From contig JAGVSM010000206.1 of NCBI GenBank assembly GCA_022494885.1, forward strand, positions 62,001 through 126,000: a stretch of 64,000 nt of DNA, read 5' to 3'. Below the pieces are notes generated by a model. That model saw nothing but the letters and a program-made list of their open reading frames with translations, ran no database searches and was not told where the DNA came from. The stretch comes from Micrasema longulum (lineage: Eukaryota > Arthropoda > Insecta > Trichoptera > Brachycentridae). The translations under genes were made by a program, and so were the position numbers. Of this stretch, positions 48,701 through 60,500 are shown piece after piece; position 1 is the first letter of the stretch; each line of letters opens with the position of its first letter.

Positions 48701-48742
48701 GGTTCAAACATGTAACTGTGTAAAATATTTACCTTATGTATA

Positions 48743-48748
48743 AATAAA
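48743..48748 (+). terminator. Probable polyadenylation signal of Noc2
   Basis: AATAAA lies 43 bp after the Noc2 stop codon, and a second one follows at about 48779. The spacing suits a short 3' UTR. No cleavage site can be seen directly. Confidence 0.5.
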
Positions 48749-48849
48749 TGGGAAGACTCAATCAAACATTTTTATAATAAATAAAAATTATGTTTGAAGC
48801 ACTCACTTTGTGGTTATTCATTAAAATTAAAATAACACCATTTTTTTAA

Positions 48850-48956
48850 AACCACTTGTTTTATATTTTATTACCAATCCGTTTCAAAGTATTTTACCTT
48901 GAGAAAGAAGCTCGTGTAGGTTCGAAACCGGTCGGTAATAAAATAAGTGGTTAAAA
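48850..48956. repeat. Hairpin repeat just after Noc2
   Basis: 48850-48885 (AACCACTTGTTTTAT, TTTATTACCAATCCGTTTC) is largely complementary to 48923-48952 (GAAACCGGTCGGTAATAAAA, TAAGTGGTT). Confidence 0.7.
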
Positions 48957-49689
48957 ACAAAGATTTAAACTTTTAAAAAATATTTTATTTAGGTGACCGT
49001 CGTACCATTTAGATAATTATGTAGTTTCAAATGTTTTTTTTTCAACCCTTTTACTTGTCTAGCCAGACTCGCTGGCTGCACCTGGGACAGTATTTTTAAC
49101 AAGTAATTCTAGTAGTACATTTACATGTCCGCGCAGTATGTCCGGTATGTTATTTTATAACTGCCATATGCGGAGAAGAAAGTAGCATCAGGGTGGCAGT
49201 AAATTTTTCATGTCACTAAGGATTGTTATCATTTAAATGTTGCCATTTTGTAAAAGAAAAGTAAAACAATAAAATTTAAGTTAGTCATATTACAGTGATG
49301 GTTTTAGTTAGGGCAAAGTAGTATTGATATAATTTTTTTAATGTTTAAATGCTATAAAACATTAAATTCACAATAAACCAATAATATGCATGGGAATGCA
49401 GAAGGAAAGAGTATTTACAGGGATTTATGACCTGTCATTAGTTTATTAAGATATGTCTCGATCATTGCCCTTCACTACACATCTATATTTGTTTAATTTT
49501 TGGGAATGGATAAACGGTCTTCTGTTGGATTTTAAAAAGTATGAATGTATATGTTTACAAATTGTGCACGTAGGTAAAATTCTTCTTGCATCTTTTTAAA
49601 AGCAGTATTTGAATTCTTATTTACCCAAATATTTAAATGAAGAAGTTCAGTGTTCTTTTTAAAAAAAAAAATTAATATACAATTAAACT
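48957..49689. other. Intergenic, gene-free
   Basis: AT-rich. Contains short fragments of family F (~49390-49440) and family B (~49600-49640). Confidence 0.45.
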
Positions 49690-49932
49690 AAGCCAAAATT
49701 TTTTTTTTTTTAATTCTATGTATCGTATTATCAGCGCTATAATTTTTATGTTTTGCATTTCTGAAATTACTCCGTGTGTGGCGTCTCAAATTCTCTTCTG
49801 CTTCGTCTCGATCAGTTCTGCCAATTGGTCCGTTGATGGTAAGTAAACCGGAAATCTTCACAACTCTCTTATATGAACTAGTAACGTCGTTCAAAGTATG
49901 TAGTTAGTTTTTATTGAAATATTTTTTTCATA

Positions 49933-50469
49933 CAGGGTGTTCTTTAAAATCTGTCACATCCGAAACCACTATGATCAGTATGAGCAAGAAGACATATCTG
50001 CATATTAAAATATTTTTTTAGAACGACTAAAGTTTAAAAAATTAAAATATAGAGAAAAAACAAATGGTTGCTTACTTCTACCGGGGAGAAACGAGGAGGG
50101 GGGAGGGGGAGTCTGAACCACACGGCCGCGCCCCCCTTGCTTCTCCCCTGCAGAAGTAAGCAATCATTTGGTTTTTTAAAAATATTTTTTTTTGGTCCCG
50201 TGGCTAGTGTCTCGGACTCACGGATCGAAGGTCCGTGGTTCGAATCCCACTCTACCCCAACTTGGTTCCCATTTTCTAATAGTGAGTTATTTACAACTCG
50301 TTGAAAATGGCCCTCAAAATTAAATATTTGCATAAATTATAAGAACGCAAATATTTCAAAAAAAAAAAAAAATTTCTTTGTTCTAAATATTTTTTTAATA
50401 CGCTAATATGTCTTCTTGCCTATACTGGTCATCGTGGTTTCGGATGTGACAGGGTTTAAAGAACACCTG
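49933..50469. mobile_element. TIR element (MITE-like) with TA target duplication, containing a SINE
   Basis: Left end CAGGGTGTTCTTTAAAATCT and right end (reversed) CAGGTGTTCTTTAAACCCTG continue with GTCACATCCGAAACCAC and a shared AAGAAGACATAT, giving TIRs of about 90 bp. TA flanks both ends (49931-49932, 50470-50471). Inside are a hairpin made of GTTGCTTACTTCTACCGGGG and its complement (50060-50165), and a family-B SINE. Confidence 0.85.
50193..50365 (+). mobile_element. tRNA-derived SINE family B nested in TIR element
   Basis: Intact head (GGTCCCGTGGCTAGTGTCTC, GGTTCGAATCCCACTCTACC), full body and an A-rich tail at 50357-50371. Confidence 0.9.
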
Positions 50470-50734
50470 TATAGTTTTAAAAAACTTTGTAGTATAATTT
50501 GTTGCTCTAATTTTTACCGCGCGTAAGAAAACATTTTTGGCATCCAGTTTCCCGTAGGGCTGACGTTCCTTAAAAATAAATGCTTTTAATTTCAGTAATA
50601 ATCTTCTAGGATTATTTTACTACTGGAAAACACCCAAAAATAATTATTCATTTATTTTTTCTGTGTAATTTTTTTTTCACTATCAATATCTTTAGATGTG
50701 CAAATTTTTATGGACAGATACTAAATGTAACCTC

Positions 50735-50868
50735 TAAGAGGATTCAAGGTTACCACAACTTGTTTCCCATTTTCTTAAAAAAACTGTTATTTACTACTTA
50801 AAGAAAACGGTCCCAAAATTGACATTTTTGAGTAAATCGTAAGAAAGTCAATATTTCTTTTAAAAAAT
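50735..50868 (+). mobile_element. tRNA-derived SINE family B, partial
   Basis: Body text (TTTCCCATTTTCTTAAAAAA, GGTCCCAAAATTGA, AGTAAATCGTAAGAA) with only a trace of the head. Confidence 0.65.
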
Positions 50869-51084
50869 CATGTTGAAATCCCTCATAACTTCTAATCCGG
50901 TGTTTGTCTATAAAAATTTAGAGATACTCCAAACAATCTACATTTTAATTCTTTTTATTTTATTCAATCACAACATAGAACATAAATTAAATTAGTACAA
51001 TGACACCGCTTATAGTGGCACAACCAAGAATGACCCATGCCTGTGAAAGTTATGTTGAATTTAAACTTTTAAGTATTTAAATCC

Positions 51085-51400
51085 ACCTGGTCCACGAAGA
51101 AGTATAGAAATTGAAAAAAAAAACATTTTTAGGCGTTGCCTAGTATGCAGGTGACATAATTCAACTACACGAATCTCACCCACATAAATAAAGGTTTCAG
51201 CTCTTTAACTTCACAAACATGAGAAGAAAGAATTGAAGGAATATAGATGTTCAAATATGGTCAGAATGGTGAATGTTACAGTGTGTTAAGTGGCCACTTT
51301 AACCAGCCAATGACAGGTCATAAACCCTGTAAACGCCTAGACTTCTATATTACCTTCTCTAAAATGTTCTTCATCTCTGTTGTAATATGTTTTTTATGTA
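51085..51400. mobile_element. Foldback repeat family F
   Basis: GGCGTTGCCTAGTATGCAGG, CGAATCTCACCCACAT, AAAGGTTTCAGCTC, GAATGGTGAATGTTACAG and AAACGCCTAGACTTC are in the same order as in 26240-26500. Confidence 0.7.
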
Positions 51401-53150
51401 CTGTTGTCTTAGACTCATAAAGGGTTAAATGAAACAATGTTTGAAAGTAATAAATTATATTATGAATTACTGATCATGCCATAATACTAACATTATTTTA
51501 GTTATCAAAGTAGACACCACACATTCAGTATATGCAAAAAAAAATGTCTTGGTACATATTGAGCAAAATACAAACCGAAGCATGATGAACGATGAGCGAA
51601 CTTACAATAGATGCCAATAGTTTTGTGTTCACAATTTCCTAAGCTGCCATATTTAGTTTATTTTACTAAGTACTCCGTGTTCAAATTCAAGGCAACATTA
51701 ACTGAATTTGTTTACCCCATAATTACCATTAATCTTAATCATATTTCACAAGAGTTTGTATTCAATGTAGTTTAAAATGTTTCAAGTAGTTTATTTAAGC
51801 ATAGTTTAGAGTTGATAATCTTACACATATAATTGATATAATGATAATAAAAAATGCATATATATTAGTTTAAATGGAATCGTAATGGTAATTCACATTG
51901 ATATTTTTATTTAAAATTTTACTTTTTCCATGATTTCTGATATATATATTTTTTTGATTCTGTGCATCTTTTGAGGATTATACTTCCAATGGTTATATCA
52001 CATCATTTTGAACACAAATCAGTGAAAAGAGAACACTAGTAAAAAAATCATACATTTTGACTTACAGGACGGTCTTAGATACATGTTGAATTAATGATCA
52101 TTTAACAATAGTAATTATACATATTTTTTTTTGTGAATGCACATGGATAAATCGCGCAGTGGAAAGAAACTTATCTGAAATTATATGTTGACCCTAAAAC
52201 ATCATATTTATTATAAAGATGGAATGCATGTGAAACAAGATTCCAAATCGGTTTAATTTTTTTTTATAAATTCAAAAATATGTATGTTAGTTCCGCAAAA
52301 TTTGCTGGCTGAACAGTAGATTTTAAATGATTCATTTTAAAACAAGATCATTTTTATAAATAGTCTGTTTTGTTTTAGACTCTTTACAAAATAAGCTAGT
52401 TGTACAAGTGAAGAATACTGATATGTACTAGTTATCCATGCAAATGCATAATATTACAATAAACGTTTAAGACACTGTTTTTAGCCATCTATTACTAAGA
52501 TTTTAATTGAATTTCCTCAACTAATTTTAAACATTTAATAAAAATTAACTGACTACAAAGTAAATAACTTTTTATTGATCTGCTGGAGAAAGATTCACTC
52601 AATAGTCCTAGTTAATTCTCAACACAAATTATAGTTCCTCCAACTTTATCGCATCTTTAATGAAATAATAGGTAAACAAAACTTGATTTCCTGGAGTAAT
52701 GTATTATACTCCAGTTTTAAATAGATGATAGCCAAAAATGCACTACAAGTGACATTGTTTTTTATTTACCAAACATATTTTTAAATTATGCACAGCAGAT
52801 TTTGCAGAATCGAGTACATTGTCATATGCATAAAACAATGTGGTTGTAATATAAGTAACATTTTTTTAAGTAACAAGGAAATTGGCACTTTTGTTTAATC
52901 CAAACAGGAAAATTCTCCTACATTAACTTAATTTTTAGATGCCAGTTATGGCCAGAACGCCAGAGTTCAGAGGTGAAAAAGCCATTAAAAAACGAAGAAG
53001 AAGATGCCAGTTAATTACTGTTTCGATATCGCTATTCTGCTAGGAAAGCAAATCCTTACTCACGCATACAGGGTCTGTACATACAAAGCCAAGAATTAAA
53101 GTGGCAATATCAGCGATGGGAAATCATACAATTTAAAGTTTCACCACACA
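51401..53150. other. Intergenic, gene-free
   Basis: AT-rich with no recognisable exon, RNA gene or repeat family. Confidence 0.45.
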
Positions 53151-53775
53151 CTTATTTGTAGTGCGCAATTGAGCACTACAAACGTGTAATGTTCAGCCCT
53201 GCCTAGTGGGTGTTTTACTAACTAGAATGTACTGTGTGAAGGTAGCTAATTTGTACTAATCATGGTACCTAGCGACCCGCCTAGCGGATGTTATACTAAA
53301 ATTGTATTATGTGAAGTTAGCTTCAGGTTGTTGTTAGCTAGAATGTACTGTATAGAGTTATTGCAAGGTTTTGATAAATTGCGATTTTATGTTAAAATCT
53401 TATGTTTATGTTTTTGCAATTACGTGACAATATTACTTCATTTCTAATAATTTTCTATGTATTTTAATTAAAAATTTTCAACATTTTGGTGTATGCACGT
53501 CCTAACTTAAAATGTAACCACAAAATTAGCCATCGAATTGTCTTCTGAAATTCATTGTATTATTATTTGTTATCACACAAAACAAAATTATTAGGTTGGT
53601 TCTGCGAATTTACACCTTTGGGGCTATCTTAATATGCCACACTGCACGATGGGTGCGAGTGGTCGATAACACACTGTGTTAATACACGTTTGTAGTGTCC
53701 ACACAATAAAAATGTGCATGTCGCTCACTTAAACACACTGTAGCGCTACAATTGCGTGCTACACACAGTGTGGTC
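53151..53775. repeat. Element with subterminal inverted and internal direct repeats
   Basis: CACTACAAACGTGTAAT at 53174-53190 is complementary (one mismatch) to 53681-53697. Internally, GTTTTACTAACTAGAATGTACTGTG, its variant at ~53288 and another at ~53337 form degenerate direct repeats about 65-75 bp apart. Probably a non-autonomous DNA element; exact ends are not defined. Confidence 0.45.
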
Positions 53776-54690
53776 TCGTCGCTAGTCAGCAAGTCACATT
53801 AGGAAAGTGCACAATATGGGTAGCCAACTAAAATTATACTAAATAGCAATTCCCAATTATGCTGTAACCTTTTAACCTCGAATACAAACAACTTTAAAAA
53901 AAGTCGGCTGTATAACTTTCAAACCATGTAAAGAATGTTTCACATTTTAAAGATATTTTTTAGCAAAACATTACATGGAATCTACTAATATTAGAGTTTC
54001 ATATTTATAAAAATGAAACACATACATTTTATGCTATTGAAATCACAAATAAGGTAATCAAATTAAGATAGCATTATGCCACGGTTGGTTTAGATAATAT
54101 ATTGTGTTAAAAAAATCAATAACATATTGGCCTTTAGCAGTAGTTGAATGTTTCTAAAATAAAAGTATTTAGTGATAAAATAAGGATTAAAACTGAATTA
54201 TGGATTCTTTGTATCACCACTTTAACAAAATAATATTCACATGGTTGTTGCATCCTTCCAGTATATTCTAGTATAATAGCAAAAAAAAACTATTCTACTT
54301 ACATTCCAATTGGAATAAAGCAATTTTTCAAAAACAGTAGTTTCTCAATTTCATTTTTTGCACCATATTCAAACAGGTTCTAATACGACATAAGAAATTA
54401 CAAAATAAAAGTTTTTCTTTACCATTTTATGACCTTAATTTTACTTTATTTGATAATAGAATGGAGGTATCTGTGTTTAAATAACGGCAGTGTTATTAAC
54501 TTATTCATATATTAGCCCTAAATTGTGTATAAAAGTTAATATAAACCTACTTTTAAGATTGATTGTGTTTTATTGCACAGCTAAACCACTTTCAAACTTA
54601 TTAAAACTTTGTATTAAAAAAAAAAATCTACCCAAGTACTTACTATTTGCTATCAGTTGTTCATCCTCAGTGTTACCCATATCCTAAAGT
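53776..54690. other. Intergenic, gene-free
   Basis: AT-rich; nothing recognised. Confidence 0.45.
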
Positions 54691-54692
54691 AT

Positions 54693-55167
54693 CGTTTACA
54701 TGTGGACAGTAAGTACAATAGGTAAGACAATAACATCGACTGCACAGGGCAGAACACTGGGACAGTGTGAAAATTCAGCCGCAGCTCACAATGATTACAC
54801 AACGGTGTTTATTGCGAGTGAGTTCATGAAAAATATTTATTTTATACCAAGATGTATTGGAACTGTTGTAATGCAAGAACAAAATAATAAAAAAGATTTT
54901 TTTTCTGCTGCCATTTTTGGCAGAAAAAATGCACAGGAGTGACACATACATGTCGACCAAATCGCTTTAGTCATAAGGTCATGTCCGTCCGCGTTTACAA
55001 GAGGACAATGCGGTGGTGGGGTTATCAATTTTCCGCGGAGATAGCCTGCCTGTTTATCTCCGTGATAATGTCTCGGAATAATGTCTTGTCCTACAAATTG
55101 CTGTTTATATGTGGACAATGGTTGAGTCCTGGGATAGAACAATATTGTGTTGTCCACGTGTAAACGC
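54693..55167. mobile_element. TIR DNA element (MITE-like)
   Basis: The left end CGTTTACATGTGGACA is complementary to the right end TGTCCACGTGTAAACG (one internal difference). A further CAATA/TATTG pair lies inside. The interior holds TTTCTGCTGCCATTTTTGGC with a partial complement beside it. No transposase frame. Confidence 0.7.
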
Positions 55168-57573
55168 CCTTCAAGAGTAGAGAAATAATTTATCAACAAT
55201 ATAATTTCATAATAGCTTAAAAAACTTAAAATTGCATAGAATATTATTTAATAAAATATGAATCTCATTCGATTCAAATAATAAACCTCATTTGAAAGCC
55301 GCACACTATCAGTAAATATTATGTGTTGTTATTCCATCAGAAGTCGGGCAAAGCACAAAAACATACATAGTACATGGTTTTTTTGTGTTAGGCATAAGTT
55401 TTATTACGGTTTTTAGTTACACATTGTGGATATAATCTCTTGAACACTGAACTTTAGGCAACCACTGTTACTTCGGCAACATTCACATGATTTAATTTTA
55501 GCTAGTCAATTTTTATTATAGTGACAAAAATAAAACAAGAATATTGCTTCATTCCTATTCAATCTAACCGATGGCATCAACAGAAACTTTTAGGCATAGG
55601 TCTCAAATAAAAAAAAGGAAATAAAATCTGTTTTTTCCATTTGTTTTATTTGTTGAAATATTTATTTTTATTAATAGTCATTCAAATAATAATGTTATTA
55701 AACTCAAATTGACAATATTCAATGTGTAATCGCGTGTTGAATGTTTCAATAAAGTTTGAAGTGTCATTCGAAAGAAAGAATTGATAACAGCTTCACCACA
55801 TGCCGTAGCAATTTTGAAAATTAAAAAAACCTAGAAACATTTGTCCTTTCATTAAAAATTCAGTCATAGTTATGCTTTTCTTTTAATCAATAGAAAATAT
55901 TGTTTAAAAAAATTCTACTCTGAACAAGAATTATCTAAAGTATACATTAAAGACAAATAATATGTAATACATTCTAATAGAAAATATAAAATTATTATAC
56001 ATTCATACTTATGCTGAAAAAAAATGTTTTTGAAAAGCAGAATTCTAACTGCAAAATTTTTATATATACTTCATACAAGCATATTGACCAGTACATATAA
56101 TATGTATACAAACATAGATATGTAAAAAATTAAATTAATTTATTAGTGATCACTGATCACAAAATATATAAAATAAATCTGCACTACATATTACAAGATA
56201 GTAACACAAAAAAGTATTTACTACTAAAATAACTATGATTGGTTTATTTTCTTTAGTTTAACAATGTAATTAAATTAAACATAATTTGTCTGTTGTTAAG
56301 TATATAAGTAACTTTGTGACGAGCGTATTGTATTTTGTTCTTAATTTTTCAGTTATTTTATCTCACTGTAAGAACTAAAGAAAATTGCATCTATAAACTG
56401 ATACCAGAGTAATAATTTATCAACTAAATTCCAGCAGTTGCATCTTAATCTCTGACAAGTTGATGAAGATATGTTAGTAATTTTAGTTCATATAATATCA
56501 CACTATGTACATACACAAAGGCAATATTTTAAATAAAGCATCATTGTATAATGTACAAGTGTGTTTAAGTATAATTACAAAATAAAATATGGAATCAACC
56601 CTTACCGAGCTAATTCAATTCTGAAAAATTGTCACTTTGTAGAAAATGTGAAATATGCGATAATAATTGTTCATTGTTGAATATGTATTACTAATTCTCT
56701 ATATGTATTATTATCGCACTTTTGTACACTCTACTTATACAAGCAATTTACTATTTAAGATGTGCCAATTTCTTACTAGATAACTTTTAATGCCAGAATT
56801 AGAAACAATATTTAAAATGCAAATGATAGAATAAGGGTGCCTGTTATAAATTGGTGATACAGAAAAACCGAGGAGTATTGGTAACGTTCGAGTACTTATC
56901 GCACTGTGAAATATAATTGAACATTGTTTTCAAAGAAATGAATAAAACATCTAATGAAGTTCCTTACATTACTGCACAGCGATATATCATAATGGTATAC
57001 TAGCAAAGCACATTACATTATGGATAATAGTTCTGGAAGATAGTACGATGATTACCGATTGGAATAATTCGATTTGAAACTAATATGTTCTAATAAAATT
57101 AACTTGAATGGTTTAATGAAGGGCTAAAACATTTTAATCACACAATACATGAAAATGGAATGAACAATTTTGCTTTAAATGTTTGAGATAAATAAATAAC
57201 TTTTTATTCCAAAGGGCATCATCAGAAATGAAGCTTAGACTTAATTTTACATTTAAACTAACTTGACGAATTAATTCATTTAATACAATTAAATTTAAGA
57301 CTATTTAGTATTCATTAAAATTACATAGAAAACATACAAAAATTATTAAATATTAAAGTCTTCCCTATACAAAAAATATCGCCTAAAAAATGATAATTTT
57401 CTCCAGAACATCTATTGGCGTTGGGAGAAAACAAATAAATTTCGGCATAAAGTTTATAAAATAAATAGTTTTTATACAAGACAACACAAAATATAATAGC
57501 TATGTCATACTAAAGTTAGCAGATAATATATACGGATCCAGTTTATCGAGTTATATTCCGTAAATATTGGGAC
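55168..57573. other. Intergenic and dock 3' flank
   Basis: AT-rich. The part nearest 57573 is probably the dock 3' UTR (minus strand), but no single polyadenylation signal stands out. No other gene seen. Confidence 0.45.
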
Positions 57574-60500
57574 CTATGTGGTGTTGGGCAGCGGCCTAAC
57601 TAGGTAGAGCTTCTCCCCCTGCTTGTTCGTGTAAATGGGGGCCCTCTGATAGTGTGCCACCAACTGCTCCAGCGCATGGAACTTGCGTTGCCCAATGCAG
57701 TATAGAGAACCTTCCACGTGGACACGGAAGTGCTTATTGCGCCCCGGGGCCTTCAGAGATACTGAATAATCACCCATCTGAAATCAGACCCTTTCTAATC
57801 ATCTAGAAACTAGACAAAACACATTACAGGTACAATTATTTCATCATCATCCCTTTTCCGCACCTAATAGTGCATAGGGCACTGCATTGGTACACCAATC
57901 GCAGCGTATCTTGATCATTTTTGTTACACGAGGTAAGATGATCAGTCTTACGCTTCAGGTACTAGTCCAGGGACAATGAAATATTCTAGTATAAGAACAC
58001 CCATTTAAATAAATATTTCGTGTCAACCATGTTGGGAATCGAACCTGAGACCTCTTGCATGGTAGGCAAACGTGCTGACCATTACACCACGAGGCGGACA
58101 GTAAGTTCAATTATTTCAGACATATAAAACAATCATTTAAGATAAATACTGCATTCACTAGCTTATTATTTTGATATGTGTTACCATGCATTGTTTCTCT
58201 TTCCAAAAAAAATAACCTTAAACTGCTATACAAAATAATTATTTACGCTTTATTAAGTTAGTTCAGAACATCTAAGGGTCTGGACACATCATCATGGACA
58301 CTCAAACTTGCAGTTTTTGTCTAGATATGGACCACGAAAGACGTATTCTTCTCTTGTTATTAAGAATACAACTTTCACGGTCCATATCTAGACAAAACGG
58401 CAAGTTTGATTACGAACCGTAGTACAAATATTTTGAGAAACATCAACTGCCGAGCGGGTGCGCCGTAAACGGCACCGTGGTGATGTGTCCAGACCATTAG
58501 GAAGTAATGTAAACTTTTGTTAAGATTATAATTTATTATCAAATAAAATATATAATAGCATTTTAAAAGGTCAAAGATATTTTAAAGGGGGGATGTGATC
58601 AATACATTGATTTATTAAATGAAGCGCCTTCTGCCCGCAAAAGAGGAGTTAGATAATATTTGAAGAAACCCTTAAAAAACTGCTTTGAGACATGTAAATA
58701 TTCAGAACGCACAGCTACGTAGTTCAAAATTTAGGTTTAAACTAAATATTTTAGTAAAGCATAGTAATGCAACTACTTGTTTTTTTTAATGAAAAATATT
58801 ATCAACTATATTTTGAGAATGTCCAAATGTTTGTAGACAAGGCTGGATTTCTTTACCTAGAGAGTTATTAAGATTGAAAATTATTGCAACACAGAGGAAA
58901 AACCTTTTTTGAGAAGGTATATGGAAGTCTAGGCATTTACATTGCTGATCCACTGGTATAAAAATTGAAAAGTATTTTCAGGCATTGCCTAGTAAGTGAA
59001 ATAATTCAGTCAGATGAATATCACCCACATCAATAAAGGTTTCAGTTGTTTAACTTCACTAAAGTCAACAGATGGAAGAGTTGAAAAAATTTGGATGCTT
59101 AAATATAGGCAGAATGGTGAATGTTACACAGTGTGTAATGTGACAATTTAAACCAGCCATAATCCCTGTAAATACCTAGACTTCCATATTTACTTCTCTA
59201 AAATGATCTCCATCTCTGTTATAATATGTTAATCTAAAAAATATTATGTTTATATATTATAGAGTAGAACTCTCTTAATGTCGGGTAGTTAATAATTGCA
59301 ATTCCAGAAGTATGTGACTTACATTAGTTTCACTATCCCTAATAAGAAAATCTCCGTCATGACCGTGCTGGTTGAGGAGGGTGTCACATTGTGTGCGCGT
59401 GATGGCTCCGTAGTACCACGGCTTCCCTGCCAGGGCCCCCGCTGCCGCACGTACCATACTTCCCGACATAGGACTGGGCCCTCCAGCATCACCACCCCCG
59501 CTTTCGCTGGAATGTGCACTTAATTGATGAAGAAAAACTTTGAAAGATTTTTTATCTGTTAAAATAATAAATTAAGTGCTAAAAAATCCCTCAGGAAATG
59601 GTGCTGTAATGTCGAGTTACATTAAGCAAAAAAAGAGATATTTTGAAATATGGGTACACAAAAACAAAAATTTAACACAAATTGATGATGGAAAGGAAAA
59701 AGTTACCAAGCGACATGTAGGCAACTTTACTGAAGAGCCAATCAAAGATGAAAAAAAAAAAAAAAAGAATCTAGTATTTAAATTTTTCATATAAATTATA
59801 CGTAGGAATCGCGCCAAAATGATGCGTATATTTATGAAATATTTTTATTAATAAAAAAAAAAACAAATAAACTTAATAGGGAAATATCACTTTATTTTTA
59901 CAATTTTAAATAAAGGTTGATGAAATACTGTAAAGTAAAAAAAAAAATCATATTTATAATTTTAAATTACCGCGAAAACGATTGCATCGTATTGGCCACG
60001 CCCCTAATACGTCACAATTCAATTAAATTTTGAGCTTTGTTTGTAACTGTTTAAATTTAAATAGAACATCGTCACAAATCTTGATGTCACAATTGTCAAG
60101 GCCAAACATTTCGCATTTTTGTAAAGACATATTTTTAACAATTTTATTTTAAAAATTACATATGAAAACATTTCTCTACAATATTCATTGTCAAAAAATA
60201 ATTCTCGCCATTCCTTTGTAAAAATGTGGACGCCCCTGAAATGTTGGATTAACTTTGTGACAGCCTTGAACCATGCGTTGAAGGCTAGCCAATGAAGATC
60301 TAGCTGCGCACGCACGTCCCTTGCGACCCGAGACAGGCACCAGCTGCCTTGTAGGCCGCAAGAGTCCTTGGCATACAGCAAACCGAGTCAGACCTATGTT
60401 TTATAAGCGAAATTTACAGCATCGCGTAAGTGGATTCACCAGTGGCGTTGAACGTTACCTTTCATTGCGTCTTGGACCCACATTTCACACTAGAGTTCAC

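Larger units (their letters stand above)
49690..50580. repeat. Repeat family E, copy 3, split by a TIR element
   Basis: The left half (49690-49932) and right half (50470-50580) match copies 1 and 2. They are separated by the TIR element at 49933-50469, which interrupts the CATACATTTT site kept whole in the other copies. Confidence 0.85.
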
